This document shows positions 55,221 through 64,000 of a stretch of DNA of 64,000 bases, piece after piece. Each line of letters begins with the position of its first letter. Position 1 is the stretch's first letter. Source of the DNA: an uncultured Phascolarctobacterium sp. GTDB lineage: Bacteria > Bacillota > Negativicutes > Acidaminococcales > Acidaminococcaceae. The DNA lies in contig UQWM01000008.1 in assembly GCA_900544795.1 (NCBI GenBank), positions 1 through 64,000 on the forward strand, written 5' to 3'. A program made the position numbers and the translations under genes. The notes beneath the pieces are model-generated. The model was not told the origin of the DNA and searched no databases. It worked only from the letters and a program-made list of their open reading frames with translations.

Positions 55221-56414
55221 ATGAAACTTTCAGCACGTATCCAAAGTTTGACTGCTTCACCTATCAGAAAGCTGTCGCCATATGCTGATGCGGCCAAAGC
55301 TCAGGGCAAAAAGATCTATCATTTGAATATCGGCCAGCCCGATATCAAGACGCCCGAACAGTTTATGGAGAGCATCCGCAATTATGACGAGACGGTCATC
55401 GCTTACGGTAATTCTAAGGGCGAGGGCTTTATGATCGAGGCTATCCGCAAGTATTATGCCGAAAAGGGCATGGATTTTGCTGCCGAAGATATTTTTATTA
55501 CTAACGGCGGCAGCGAGGCGCTGGTTTTTGCGGTGATGGCTTTGTGTGACCCCGGTGACGAGATTATGGTTTTTGAACCGTATTACGCTAATTATACTAC
55601 TTTCGCCAAGGAGTTCGGCGCCGAGATCAACGCTGTGCAGACCAGTGTGACTAACGGTTACCACCTGCCTGACGCTGCGGATATCGAAGCGCAGATAACC
55701 CCTAAAACGAAGGCTATTTTGCTGACGAACCCGGGCAATCCGACCGGCGTTGTCTACACCCAGGACGAGATGGATATGATCGCAGCGATAGTGCGCAAGT
55801 ACGACCTGGCTTTGATAGCTGACGAGGTGTACCGCGAGTTTGTTTATGACGGTGCGTACCGCAGCTTTGGCACTATGCCGGAGCTGGACGAGAACCTGAT
55901 CATGATCGATTCGGTATCGAAACGCTACAGTGCCTGCGGCGCCCGTATCGGCTGCATCATCAGCAAAAATAAAGAGTTGGGCAAGCAGATCATCAAGGCC
56001 TGCCAAAGCAGGCTGTGCAGCCCTATTTTGGAACAGGTTGGCGCGGCGGCTTTGTATACGACGCCTGTGAGCTACCTGGAGGAAGTGAACCAGGAATATA
56101 AAAAACGCCGCGATACTATCGTAGCAGCGCTGAAAAAGCTGCCCGGCGTAGTGGCTTCCGACCCGAAGGGCGCTTTTTACATTATGGTGCAGCTGCCGGT
56201 GGACGATGCGGAGAAGTTTGCTATCTGGACTTTAGAAAACTTTGCCATCGACAACGAGACGGTGATGTTTGCACCGGGCAACGGCTTTTACAACGACCCA
56301 CAGCTGGGCGTAAACGAAGCGCGTTTGGCCTATGTGCTGAATTGCCAGGACCTGGAAAAAGCGATTTACATTATGGGCGAAGCGCTGAAGGCTTACCCCG
56401 GCAAAACTAACTGA
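55221..56414 (+). CDS. PLP-dependent aminotransferase (class I/II, aspartate-type)
   Basis: 397 residues from ATG 55221, after GAGGGG; TTG 55200 is in frame but unsupported. Landmarks: SPIRKLSPYADAAKAQGKKI, NIGQPDI, the cofactor Lys in DSVSKRYSACGARIGC, and the C-terminal Arg region NEARLAYVLN. Transfers amino groups between an amino acid and a keto acid; substrate not decidable. Alone on the plus strand, divergent from smc. Confidence 0.92.
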   Translation: MKLSARIQSLTASPIRKLSPYADAAKAQGKKIYHLNIGQPDIKTPEQFMESIRNYDETVIAYGNSKGEGFMIEAIRKYYAEKGMDFAAEDIFITNGGSEALVFAVMALCDPGDEIMVFEPYYANYTTFAKEFGAEINAVQTSVTNGYHLPDAADIEAQITPKTKAILLTNPGNPTGVVYTQDEMDMIAAIVRKYDLALIADEVYREFVYDGAYRSFGTMPELDENLIMIDSVSKRYSACGARIGCIISKNKELGKQIIKACQSRLCSPILEQVGAAALYTTPVSYLEEVNQEYKKRRDTIVAALKKLPGVVASDPKGAFYIMVQLPVDDAEKFAIWTLENFAIDNETVMFAPGNGFYNDPQLGVNEARLAYVLNCQDLEKAIYIMGEALKAYPGKTN

Positions 56415-56426
56415 AGCTAAAATACT

Positions 56427-56461
56427 AAAATCCCTGAATACCAAACGTATTCAGGGATTTT
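56427..56461. terminator. Bidirectional terminator between aminotransferase and glycosylase genes
   Basis: AAATCCCTGAATA / TATTCAGGGATTT hairpin with A and T flanks; its right arm includes the end of the converging gene. Confidence 0.88.
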
Positions 56462-56969
56462 TATTTGCTTGGTCAGCAGTTGTTTGCACTATCTGCCACG
56501 ATGCTGCCAGCTGCGGCAGACGCCAGCGGGCATTGGCCGGGCTGGTGGACGGCAGGTTATAGACTGTGATGCCGCTTAGATCAATAGTTTTGCTGTATTT
56601 TTTGAAGGCAGCCGCAGCTTTGCCGCCATTGCAGCAGATGACCGTTAGCTGCGGGTGCTGGCGCAGGAACCCGGCCAGGTCGTTAGGCTGTTCGCCTGTG
56701 ATGGCGGCATCAAGGCTGCCTTCGCGCTGACAGTAGCCCAGTACGTCCCACAGGGCGATGCGGTTAGCCAGCAGCATTTGCAGTTTTTGCTGATAACCGG
56801 CCGGAACAGCCTGATAGCCCAGCAACTGCGCCATGAGCGGCCAGAACCTGTTATGGGGATGGCCGTAATACTGACCCAGCTGCAACGAGCGTACGCCGGG
56901 CATGGAGCCTAAAATAAGCAGACGACTATCTTTTGCGGCGACGGGTGCGAAGCTTTGACATTCACTCAT
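56451..56969 (-). CDS. DNA-deoxyinosine glycosylase (UDG superfamily)
   Basis: 172 residues: RLLILGSMPGVRSLQLGQYY, GHPHNRFWPLMAQLLG, ALWDVLGYCQREGSLDAAI, and NLPSTSPANA near the end. These match the hypoxanthine-DNA glycosylase branch of the uracil-DNA glycosylase family. Removes deaminated purines. ATGAGTGA overlap with the upstream radical SAM gene. Confidence 0.9.
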   Translation of the reverse strand: MSECQSFAPVAAKDSRLLILGSMPGVRSLQLGQYYGHPHNRFWPLMAQLLGYQAVPAGYQQKLQMLLANRIALWDVLGYCQREGSLDAAITGEQPNDLAGFLRQHPQLTVICCNGGKAAAAFKKYSKTIDLSGITVYNLPSTSPANARWRLPQLAASWQIVQTTADQANKNP

Positions 56970-57975
56970 CGGCTACACCTCCGCTGACAGTGATAGAATT
57001 TGCTTTGGCAGCAGCCACGATACTGACCGGCACAGGGGCGGCCAGCTGCTGCCAGAGTTGCAGATTGCTGTTTTTAAGTCCACGCAGCTGTGATTGCCGC
57101 TGCACCGGGCAGCTGAAGCGTATTTGGTCTGCGCCTGCGTCCAGCAGGGCTTGCAGTTTTGGAGTTAAATCCTGATACAGCAGATGGCTTTGCACCAGTT
57201 CGCCAAAGGCGGGGTGAAAAGGCCCGGCGATGATGTTACCGGCGCTGCATAGTTCTTCGTCGGCTTGCAAGCCGACACGAATGACTTTGATGCCGGCCTG
57301 GGTTAGCCTGCGGTAAGCGTAGGCACTTTGTTCGACGGCAGCGTCAAGCGTCAGCGGCGTAAAGGTTCCGCTGGCATAAGCGGCGGCCAAAGGCGTGCCT
57401 TTGATGACCAGCAGCGGGTAGATGCGTGCCTGGCTTGGCTTGAGGCTTATGGCCCGGTCTATGGTATCGCGCAGGCTGGCAAAGCTTTGCCCTGGCATAC
57501 CGACCATTAGCTGCAAACCGACGCTAAAGCCAAATTGTTTAAGCAAAGCTACGGCATCATAGACGGCACTGGCCTGGTGTCCCCGCTCGGCCGCTGCCAG
57601 CACTTTGTCGTCCAGCGACTGTACACCCATTTCGACTGTTTTGACGCCATGCCGCTTGAGCAGCGCCAGACGTTCGGCATCTATGTAATCGGGACGGGTA
57701 GATAAGCGCACGCTGCCGATCACACCGTCAGCTAAAAGTTTATCGACGGGCTGAAAAAGTTCTGTTTGCAGGTCGGCAGGCAGGCCGGTAAAAGAGCCGC
57801 CGTAAAAGGCTGCTTCGTTAGCTGCATCCGGCCTTACCCATTGCAGGTAGCGGTCGATCTGCTGCCTGACGGCGTCGGCCGAGGCGACCTGCTGGCCGCT
57901 GATGGTTTTTTGGTTGCAGAACACGCATTGGTGCGGGCAGCCTGCATGAGGGATAAAAATGGGGATGATAGCCAT
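56962..57975 (-). CDS. Radical SAM protein, Elp3-related
   Basis: 337 residues with the Fe-S motif CPHQCVFC near residue 13, YGGSFTGLP and VEMGVQSLDDKVLAA as in Elp3. It lacks the acetyltransferase domain of true Elp3. Genes of this type sit between rnc and smc in many Clostridia and Negativicutes. Probably modifies tRNA or another substrate, unproven. Confidence 0.88.
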   Translation of the reverse strand: MAIIPIFIPHAGCPHQCVFCNQKTISGQQVASADAVRQQIDRYLQWVRPDAANEAAFYGGSFTGLPADLQTELFQPVDKLLADGVIGSVRLSTRPDYIDAERLALLKRHGVKTVEMGVQSLDDKVLAAAERGHQASAVYDAVALLKQFGFSVGLQLMVGMPGQSFASLRDTIDRAISLKPSQARIYPLLVIKGTPLAAAYASGTFTPLTLDAAVEQSAYAYRRLTQAGIKVIRVGLQADEELCSAGNIIAGPFHPAFGELVQSHLLYQDLTPKLQALLDAGADQIRFSCPVQRQSQLRGLKNSNLQLWQQLAAPVPVSIVAAAKANSITVSGGVADE

Positions 57976-58113
57976 AATGCGGCCTCCTTTCGCTAAAGAC
58001 GTGAAGTATGCTTATATCGTTCGTTAGCTTTATATCAGTAATTGCATTATAACTTTATCCCCTGCTGCGGTCAATGGCCGAACAACTCATAAAACAGGTC
58101 ACAAAAATTTTAC

Positions 58114-58142
58114 TTGCCTTTTGCTGCCAAAGTTGATACAAT
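58114..58142 (+). promoter_or_regulatory. Promoter of the marR-like/SMR operon
   Basis: TTGCCT (58114-58119), 17-base spacer, TACAAT (58137-58142); the start site falls at the palindrome that follows. Confidence 0.75.
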
Positions 58143-58148
58143 GCAAAT

Positions 58149-58164
58149 AGTCCGACATCGGACT
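58149..58164. promoter_or_regulatory. Palindromic MarR-type operator
   Basis: AGTCCGACATCGGACT, perfect, directly behind the -10 box and 24 bases before the MarR start. Position suits autorepression. Confidence 0.8.
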
Positions 58165-58188
58165 ATATTTTTGACAAGGAGGCTGCTT

Positions 58189-58629
58189 ATGCACAATGAC
58201 CTGCAACGGGTGCGGCATGGCTATTATGACCTTTGGTTTGGCACCAACGCCGTTTATGAACGCTGGGCCAAAGCGCACGGCCTTAATAATAATATGCTGC
58301 TGACCCTGTACCTGCTGAAGGAATACCCTGACGACTGTACGCAGCACCTGATCTGCGAAAAGCTGATGCTGCCCAAGCAAACGGTAAACAGTATTTTAGC
58401 TGGTTTGGAGGCTAAGAGACTGGTTAAAAAAACTGTGAGCCCCGCGGACAAACGGGTGAAGCTGCTGGTTTTTACCAGCCAGGGAGCGGCCTTTGCCGAT
58501 GAGCTGCTGCAAAAAATGGATGATTTTGAAGAACGGGCACTGCGCACGATGACCGCCCGGCAGCGCGAAGCACTGCTGGAAGGCGGACAGGCCTGGATGA
58601 CGGCGCTGCGCAATGCTTTAGATGATTAG
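58189..58629 (+). CDS. MarR-family transcriptional regulator
   Basis: 146 residues from ATG 58189 (AAGGAGG six bases upstream). Winged helix: LICEKLMLPKQTVNSILAGL, then KRLVKKTVSPADKRVKLLVF. Probably represses itself and the downstream efflux gene via the palindrome; ligand would be a toxic aromatic or cation. Confidence 0.93.
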   Translation: MHNDLQRVRHGYYDLWFGTNAVYERWAKAHGLNNNMLLTLYLLKEYPDDCTQHLICEKLMLPKQTVNSILAGLEAKRLVKKTVSPADKRVKLLVFTSQGAAFADELLQKMDDFEERALRTMTARQREALLEGGQAWMTALRNALDD

Positions 58630-58638
58630 GAGGCTATA

Positions 58639-58962
58639 ATGGGTTTTATTTATTTAGGTTTGGCTATTGTTTTAGAATTACTGGGAACTACATTTTTGAA
58701 ATATACTATTGGCTTTACAAAGCTAACGCCGTCGCTGGTGGTGGTAACGGCTTATACAGGTGCTTTTTATTTTCTGTCTAAATCGTTGCAATTTATCGAC
58801 CTGAACATTGCTTATGCTACCTGGGCCGGTATCGGCGTTGTAGCGGCAGCGGTCATTTCGATGCTGGTCTTTCACGAAAGTATCAATCTGGCGGGCGTGC
58901 TGGGCATGGCACTGGTTGTGAGCGGCGTGGTGCTGCTTAACTTGTACGGCCCCTCCCACTAA
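58639..58962 (+). CDS. Small multidrug resistance (SMR/EmrE) efflux protein
   Basis: 107 residues, four membrane helices, essential Glu at 13 (LAIVLELLGT), GFTKLTPSL, and the helix-3 pattern YATWAGIGVV. Proton-coupled export of cationic compounds or guanidinium as a dual-topology dimer. Nine bases after the MarR gene. Confidence 0.93.
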   Translation: MGFIYLGLAIVLELLGTTFLKYTIGFTKLTPSLVVVTAYTGAFYFLSKSLQFIDLNIAYATWAGIGVVAAAVISMLVFHESINLAGVLGMALVVSGVVLLNLYGPSH

Positions 58963-58984
58963 AACACATTTAGCAACAAGCGAA

Positions 58985-59021
58985 AAAAGCCCTTGCTTAT
59001 TTTTAATAAGCAAGGGCTTTT
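58985..59021. terminator. Bidirectional terminator between the SMR gene and rnc
   Basis: AAAAGCCCTTGCTTATT / AATAAGCAAGGGCTTTT with TTT loop; serves both converging genes. Confidence 0.92.
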
Positions 59022-59027
59022 ATGTGT

Positions 59028-59756
59028 TTATTTAGGAAAGCCTGTTAAGGGCGCGCCGATTTTTTTGAGCGCGCTTTTGGCAGCCTGCTGTTCCGATTCT
59101 TTTTTGGTCCTGCCTTCACCGGAGCCGATATGTTTGCCATTGACGGCAACGGTGGTAGCAAACATTTTGCTGTGTTCAGGGCCTTTAGCGCCGGTCAGCT
59201 CGTAGACGATCTCAACTTCGCCGCCTTGCTGCACAACTTCCTGTAATCTTGTTTTAAAATCGCTGCAAATGCCGTGGGTGCAGATAAAATCCAATTCGGC
59301 CTGCATCAGACCCAGTAAAAATTTACGGGCAGCTTCCATACCCTGGTCGACGTAATAAGCGCCAAGTACGGATTCAAAGGCATCTGCCAGAATAGAAGCG
59401 CGTTCGCGCCCTCCTGACATGCCTTCACCCTTGCCTAACAGCAGGTATTCACCCAGGTTGATCTTGCGGGCATATTCGGCCAGCGAAACTTCGCAGACGA
59501 TATGGGCCCGAAGCTTGGTGAGCTCACCTTCGTTAAGGTTGGGAAATGTGCAGTACATATATGTACTAACAATAACGCTGAGTACGGAGTCGCCTAAAAA
59601 TTCTACACGCTCGTTATGTTCGGGGCGCGGTGTTTCTTTGGACTCGTGAGCGTATGAGGTATGCGTCAGAGCAGTATTTAAATGTTCCAGACTGTTCATC
59701 TTGATACCAAGAATTTGACAGAACTCTAGCAGCTGCTCTTTGCGCTTGTCTTGCAT
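59028..59756 (-). CDS. rnc: Ribonuclease III
   Basis: 242 residues: signature NERVEFLGDSVLS near 45, second catalytic Glu in DAFESVLGAYY, and a C-terminal double-strand RNA-binding domain (SGEGRTKKESEQQAAKSAL). Processes rRNA and mRNA. Last gene of the fatty-acid cluster. Confidence 0.98.
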   Translation of the reverse strand: MQDKRKEQLLEFCQILGIKMNSLEHLNTALTHTSYAHESKETPRPEHNERVEFLGDSVLSVIVSTYMYCTFPNLNEGELTKLRAHIVCEVSLAEYARKINLGEYLLLGKGEGMSGGRERASILADAFESVLGAYYVDQGMEAARKFLLGLMQAELDFICTHGICSDFKTRLQEVVQQGGEVEIVYELTGAKGPEHSKMFATTVAVNGKHIGSGEGRTKKESEQQAAKSALKKIGAPLTGFPK

Positions 59757-59776
59757 CTAAATCACTCTATTCTCAA

Positions 59777-61030
59777 TTAAGCTTGATATTTTTTGAAAAG
59801 AATGGTGGCGTTATGGCCGCCAAAGCCGAAGTTGTTGGACATAGCCGCATTTACTTCTGCTTTACGGGCTACGTTAGGAACATAGTCGAGATCCAGACCT
59901 TCTTCTAAATCGGGGTCTTCATAGTTGATAGTCGGCGGGATAACGCCGTTTTCGATCGTCATAACAGTAGCAATAGCTTCGACACCGCCAGCGGCGCCCA
60001 GCAAATGGCCAGTCATGGATTTGTTGGAGCTCATGGTCATTTTGTACGCATGATCGCCAAAAACTTTTTTAGCGGCCAGGGTCTCGTTTAAATCGTTACG
60101 ATGGGTAGAAGTGCCGTGAGCGTTGATATAATCAACTTCTTCCGGTTTCATGCCGGCATCGTCAATAGCCAGCTGCATGCACAGGGCAGGCATTTCGCCG
60201 CTCGGATCGGGAGCAGTGATGTGATAAGCGTCGGCGTTCATGCCGAAGCCTACGATTTCTGCATAGATATGAGCGCCGCGTGCTAAAGCGTGTTCAAGTT
60301 CTTCCATTACAACTACGCCGGCGCCTTCGCCCATGACGAAGCCGTCACGTTTTTTATCGAACGGGCAGGAAGCCTTTTCAGGATTTTCGTTGTTGCTGGA
60401 AAGAGCTTTCATATTGCCGAAGCCTGCGATAGCGACAGGAGAGATCGCAGCTTCAGTGCCGCCTGCGATCATGATATCGGCATCGCCGTATTGGATGGTG
60501 CGCATTGCGTCGCCGATACAGTTGGTGCCGGTAGCACAAGCGGTTATGATAGCGGTATTAGGGCCTTTGAAGCCTAAAGCGATCGAGATTTGGCCAGCAG
60601 GCATGTTGGGGATCTCCATCGGAATGAAGAACGGGCTGATTTTGCTGGGGCCTTTTTCGCCGTATTTCAGAGATTGCTCGAGGAAGGTATGGATGCCACC
60701 GATGCCGCTGCCAACGCAAACGCCAGCGCGCACGGGGTTAATTTTTTCCAAGTCGAGTTTTGCGTCATCTACTGCCAATTTAGCAGCAGCTACGGCAAAC
60801 TGGGTCACACGGTCCATGCGTTTGCCTTCTTTTTTATCGCCATAGTTAGCAAAGTCAAAGTCTTTAACTTCGCCAGCGATCTTGGTGCTGAAGCCAGGAT
60901 CAGAAGTATCGAACTGGGTAATGAGACCGACACCGGATTTACCGGCAATCAGATTGCTCCAAAATTCATCTTTACCAATACCGATCGGAGTAATCGGACC
61001 TACACCGGTAATAACGACTCGTCTTTTCAA
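59777..61030 (-). CDS. fabF: 3-oxoacyl-ACP synthase II (FabF)
   Basis: 417 residues: active Cys in [15 protein letters not shown], His in [11 protein letters not shown] and [14 protein letters not shown]. Chain-elongating condensing enzyme of type II fatty-acid synthesis. Confidence 0.98.
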   Translation of the reverse strand: MKRRVVITGVGPITPIGIGKDEFWSNLIAGKSGVGLITQFDTSDPGFSTKIAGEVKDFDFANYGDKKEGKRMDRVTQFAVAAAKLAVDDAKLDLEKINPVRAGVCVGSGIGGIHTFLEQSLKYGEKGPSKISPFFIPMEIPNMPAGQISIALGFKGPNTAIITACATGTNCIGDAMRTIQYGDADIMIAGGTEAAISPVAIAGFGNMKALSSNNENPEKASCPFDKKRDGFVMGEGAGVVVMEELEHALARGAHIYAEIVGFGMNADAYHITAPDPSGEMPALCMQLAIDDAGMKPEEVDYINAHGTSTHRNDLNETLAAKKVFGDHAYKMTMSSNKSMTGHLLGAAGGVEAIATVMTIENGVIPPTINYEDPDLEEGLDLDYVPNVARKAEVNAAMSNNFGFGGHNATILFKKYQA

Positions 61031-61046
61031 AATAAATCACCTCAAA

Positions 61047-62000
61047 TTAAATTTTTGCTATTTCGTCTTTCAGTCTTCTGAAAATTTCTTTTACTGGTAA
61101 AATTTCTTTGATCTTCCACATATTGGCACCTGTAAAAACAAGGCCTGTTTCGACATCGCCCTGTTGTGCCCTGGTGAGCGCACGGATGATGCAGAAGCTG
61201 CGGGAGCATTGTTTAAGGCAGTTGTCGCAGGTACGCGGACGCGGCTGTGTGCCTTCCAACACCTGTTTAGCGAACGGATTAAGGATCGCTCTGCCTTTAT
61301 AACCAACGGGGCTGTCGATCTGTACGACATCTTCTTTGGTCATTTTAAGATATAGTTCTTTCAGTGCCGGAGCACCGTTAGATTCTTCGCTGGCTGCAAA
61401 ACGGCTGCCCATTTGGACGCCGCTGGCACCTAAGTTGAGAAGCTCGGCTACACCTGCTCCGTCGATCGCGCCGCCGGCTGCGATAACGGGTATTTTTACG
61501 GCTTTGAGTATTTCAGGCAGGATCTCTTTGATGGACTGTTGGGTCCCCAGATGTCCGCCTGCTTCAGTGCCCTCTACTACGATTGCCGCAGCACCAAGCT
61601 TTTCAGATATTTTTGCGAGTTTGACCGAGGAAACGATAGGCACTACGGCTACGTTATGTTCACGCCCAACGGCGAAAATATCTCTTGAAAAACCGGCACC
61701 GGCAACTATCAGGTCAATTTTTTCTTCGGCAGCAGTGGTGATGAGCCCTAAAAATTCACGGGCTGCGACCATGGCATTGATGCCGATGATGCCTTTACCG
61801 CCTGTAAGCTTTCTGGCTAAACGGATCTCTTTGCGCAGTTCGTCAAACGCCATGCCGGATGCTGCGATGAGCCCGATACCGCCTTCCTGCGCAACGGCTG
61901 CCGCCAAACGCGCGGTAGACAGTCTGATAGCCATTCCACCTTGTATGATCGGTACTTCGGCTGTCAAATTACCTATTTTGAGTACTGGTAGTTTCAACAA
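61047..62000 (-). CDS. fabK: Enoyl-ACP reductase II (FabK)
   Basis: 317 residues, FMN TIM barrel: EVPIIQGGMAIRLSTARLAA, AGGHLGTQQSI, PVIAAGGAIDGAGVAELLNL. The flavin enoyl reductase found in Firmicutes, triclosan-resistant unlike FabI. Cys cluster near the end (CDNCLKQC). Confidence 0.95.
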   Translation of the reverse strand: MLKLPVLKIGNLTAEVPIIQGGMAIRLSTARLAAAVAQEGGIGLIAASGMAFDELRKEIRLARKLTGGKGIIGINAMVAAREFLGLITTAAEEKIDLIVAGAGFSRDIFAVGREHNVAVVPIVSSVKLAKISEKLGAAAIVVEGTEAGGHLGTQQSIKEILPEILKAVKIPVIAAGGAIDGAGVAELLNLGASGVQMGSRFAASEESNGAPALKELYLKMTKEDVVQIDSPVGYKGRAILNPFAKQVLEGTQPRPRTCDNCLKQCSRSFCIIRALTRAQQGDVETGLVFTGANMWKIKEILPVKEIFRRLKDEIAKI

Positions 62001-62033
62001 ATATCCCCCATTTCAGGACTTATGCAACTGTCG

Positions 62034-62057
62034 GGGAAAGCTCCGCAGAGCTTTCCC
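62034..62057 (-). other. Hairpin in the acpP-fabK gap
   Basis: GGGAAAGCTC, CGCA, GAGCTTTCCC, 19 bases after the acpP stop. No T-run follows, so it may be a processing or stabilising hairpin that lets acpP mRNA accumulate. Confidence 0.55.
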
Positions 62058-62076
62058 TTGAGCTGCTGATAAAAGA

Positions 62077-62307
62077 TTATTTTTCTTCATCTAACATTTT
62101 AACTGCGTCAGCCACAGTGCGGATTTTTTCAGCTTTTTCGTCAGGGATTTCAACTTCAAATTCCTCTTCGAAAGCCATGATCAATTCAACGATGTCGAGG
62201 GAGTCAGCGCCCAGATCGTCGATGAAGGAGGATTCCATCTTTACTTCCTCAGCGTCAACGCTCAATTGCTCAACAGTGATATCTCTTACTTTTTCGAAAG
62301 TGCTCAT
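62077..62307 (-). CDS. acpP: Acyl carrier protein
   Basis: 76 residues, acidic, with the phosphopantetheine Ser in [12 protein letters not shown] near 37. Carries the growing acyl chain. GGAGGTGAATCGTAA before ATG. Confidence 0.98.
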   Translation of the reverse strand: MSTFEKVRDITVEQLSVDAEEVKMESSFIDDLGADSLDIVELIMAFEEEFEVEIPDEKAEKIRTVADAVKMLDEEK

Positions 62308-62350
62308 TTACGATTCACCTCCTTCCAAGGTATTTTTAAGAATTGCATAA

Positions 62351-63094
62351 TTACATTACCATACCACCGTCAACATGTAAAGTCTGACCGGTTATGTAAG
62401 CAGCATCGTCACTTGCAAGGAACAATACTGCCTTGGCAATATCTTCAGGTTCGCCCAGGCGTGCCAGCGGGATGCCGGTTTCCATATCAGCTACTACTTT
62501 TTCGGGCAAAACGCTGGTCATATCAGTTTTGATAAAGCCAGGCGCTACGGCGTTTACGGTGATGCCGCGGGAAGCAACTTCTTTAGCTACAGATTTTGTG
62601 AAACCAATGCAGCCCGCTTTAGCAGCGGCATAGTTGGCCTGGCCTGCGTTGCCCATCACGCCCACAACGGAACTGATGTTGACGATGCGGCCTGCTCTTT
62701 GTTTCATCATATATTTGATAGCTGCTTTGCTGCAGTTGAATACGCCTTTGAGGTTGGTTGACAGTACTGCGTCCCAATCTTCTTCTTTCATGCGCATCAG
62801 CAGGGTGTCGCGGGTGATGCCTGCGTTGTTGACCAGAATGTCGATGCGGCCAAATTCTTTGACTACGGCGTCGATCATTTCGGTGCAGACTTCAAACTGC
62901 GCAACGTCGCCCTGCAAAAGCAGTGCTTTGCGGCCCAGACCTTCGATCTCGGCTACGACTGCGTCGGCAGCGGCTTTATTACCGGCATAGTTTACGGCTA
63001 CGTCGGCGCCGGCTGCGGCCAGAGCGATGGCTATAGCTTTACCGATACCACGGGAAGCACCTGTTACCAGTGCGATTTTACCTTCTAATTGCAT
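62351..63094 (-). CDS. fabG: 3-oxoacyl-ACP reductase (FabG)
   Basis: 247 residues from ATG 63094 (AGGAGG nine bases upstream; the longer frame to 63145 overlaps fabD). NADP motif [16 protein letters not shown], catalytic Ser in INISSVVG and YAAAKAG, C-terminus [11 protein letters not shown]. Confidence 0.98.
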   Translation of the reverse strand: MQLEGKIALVTGASRGIGKAIAIALAAAGADVAVNYAGNKAAADAVVAEIEGLGRKALLLQGDVAQFEVCTEMIDAVVKEFGRIDILVNNAGITRDTLLMRMKEEDWDAVLSTNLKGVFNCSKAAIKYMMKQRAGRIVNISSVVGVMGNAGQANYAAAKAGCIGFTKSVAKEVASRGITVNAVAPGFIKTDMTSVLPEKVVADMETGIPLARLGEPEDIAKAVLFLASDDAAYITGQTLHVDGGMVM

Positions 63095-63095
63095 T

Positions 63096-64000
63096 TTAAC
63101 GAACCTCCTTAAAATAAGCAAGTGTTTTTTCAAGGCTTGCTTCATCTTCGACGTTCAGAGCGGTCATGCCTTTGGCGATTTTTTTAGCGAAACCGGTCAA
63201 AACTTTACCGGGGCCAACTTCGACGAAAGTGTCAACGCCGCCGGCGACCATGTTGTTGACGGAGGTTTCCCAAAGTACGGGCATCGCTGCCTGACGGATA
63301 AGGGATTCTTTGATATCTTCACCTTTTGTAACTTCAGTTGCAGTTACGTTGGCAACGACGGGGATCTTGGCATCATGGAAAGTGATGCTTTCAAAAACTT
63401 CAGCCAGGCGTTTGGAAGCCGGCTGCATCAGAGTGCTGTGGAAAGGAGCGCTTACAGGAAGGAGGACAGCGCGTTTGGCGCCTGCTTCTTTAAGAACTGC
63501 CAGTGCTTTATCGACTGCACCTACAGAGCCGGCGATAACTACCTGACCGGGACAGTTGAAGTTTACTGCTTGTACGGCTTCGCCGCATTCAGCTTCAACA
63601 GTGCGGCAGATCTCGACGATCTTGTCACTTTCGAGACCCAACACGGCAGCCATGCTGCCTTCGCCTACGGGAACTGCTTCCTGCATAAACTGGCCGCGTT
63701 TACGAACGATGCGGACCGCGTCGGCAAAATCCAAAGCGCCTGCCAAAACCAGTGCAGAATATTCGCCCAGGCTGTGACCTGCGGCAATTTCGCAGCTCAG
63801 GCCATTTTCTTTCAAAACTTCAGCGCAGGCTACGCTGGCAGTGAGGATAGCGGGCTGGGTGTTGAATGTCAGGCGCAGCTGATCTTCGGGACCATTGAAA
63901 CACATATCGCTGATGGAGAAGCCCAAAGCTTCGTCAGCAGCTTCAAAAACCTTGCGTGCGCAAGCATAATTATCGTGGAGATCTTTACACATACCTACAG
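63096..64000 (-). CDS. fabD: Malonyl-CoA:ACP transacylase (FabD), N-terminus outside window
   Basis: About 301 residues visible; the frame runs off the right edge ([11 protein letters not shown], normally preceded by GQGAQ). Nucleophile in [16 protein letters not shown], acyl-binding Arg in VRKRGQFMQ, His in SAPFHSTLM. Loads malonyl groups on ACP. One base before the fabG start. Confidence 0.97.
   Translation of the reverse strand, partial: VGMCKDLHDNYACARKVFEAADEALGFSISDMCFNGPEDQLRLTFNTQPAILTASVACAEVLKENGLSCEIAAGHSLGEYSALVLAGALDFADAVRIVRKRGQFMQEAVPVGEGSMAAVLGLESDKIVEICRTVEAECGEAVQAVNFNCPGQVVIAGSVGAVDKALAVLKEAGAKRAVLLPVSAPFHSTLMQPASKRLAEVFESITFHDAKIPVVANVTATEVTKGEDIKESLIRQAAMPVLWETSVNNMVAGGVDTFVEVGPGKVLTGFAKKIAKGMTALNVEDEASLEKTLAYFKEVR

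Overview
The window looks like the chromosome of a Gram-negative-type Firmicute (class Negativicutes), most like Acidaminococcaceae such as Phascolarctobacterium. This is inferred from gene content; no search was run. Firmicute signs are the gene order fabD-fabG-acpP-fabK-fabF-rnc / smc-ftsY-ylxM-ffh-rpsP-khpA-ylqD-rimM-trmD-rplS / lepB-rbgA-rnhB-yraN, an hrcA-grpE-dnaK-dnaJ operon under a perfect CIRCE, and a T-box leader. The outer-membrane sign is a YadA/Hia-type trimeric adhesin. Nearly all genes are on the minus strand.

Layout. 1-742: AAA ATPase cut by the window edge. 1028-4611: AT-rich surface-polysaccharide locus (priming sugar transferase, two glycosyltransferases) ending in a deletion scar that joins the first codons of a pyruvyl transferase to the last third of a flippase. 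4734-12565: heat-shock operon, hemW, lepA. 12841-16139: nitroreductase, rpsT, a frameshifted diguanylate-cyclase-like gene, sepF. 16249-22355: typA, then a TRAP transporter plus PEP-mutase/isocitrate-lyase-family lyase under a T-box. 22509-28325: an NlpC/P60 protein lacking its catalytic residues, beta-CASP nuclease, short RecQ, nth, UPF0210, ACT protein. 28479-32275: aconitase-family dehydratase and a hydrolase with the full fluoroacetate-dehalogenase residue set, divergent from a LysR regulator. 32399-37078: BRO fragment, comM, yraN, rnhB, rbgA, lepB.

37079-45415 is an accessory island splitting the usual rplS-lepB neighbourhood. It holds a trimeric autotransporter broken by a G7 tract and lacking its membrane anchor, an XRE regulator overlapping it, about 1.2 kb of hairpin-rich noncoding DNA, a type I holin-like toxin with a convergent antisense RNA, an XRE/sigma-factor pair with palindromes between, and two unknown proteins. 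45416-64000 returns to core genes: translation, SRP, SMC, a radical SAM enzyme, a MarR/SMR efflux pair and the fatty-acid cluster, ending inside fabD.

The most interesting signal is a repeated promoter, with GTCTTGTGGGGGG(G) at its -35 end and a near-consensus -10, found three times: before the polysaccharide operon, before the adhesin unit, and at 1028-1055. The G run (7, 7 and 6) lies in the -35/-10 spacer, and the only other G/C run of this length I see is the G7 that frameshifts the adhesin. Together these suggest slipped-strand phase variation of surface structures at promoter and coding level; this is a hypothesis.
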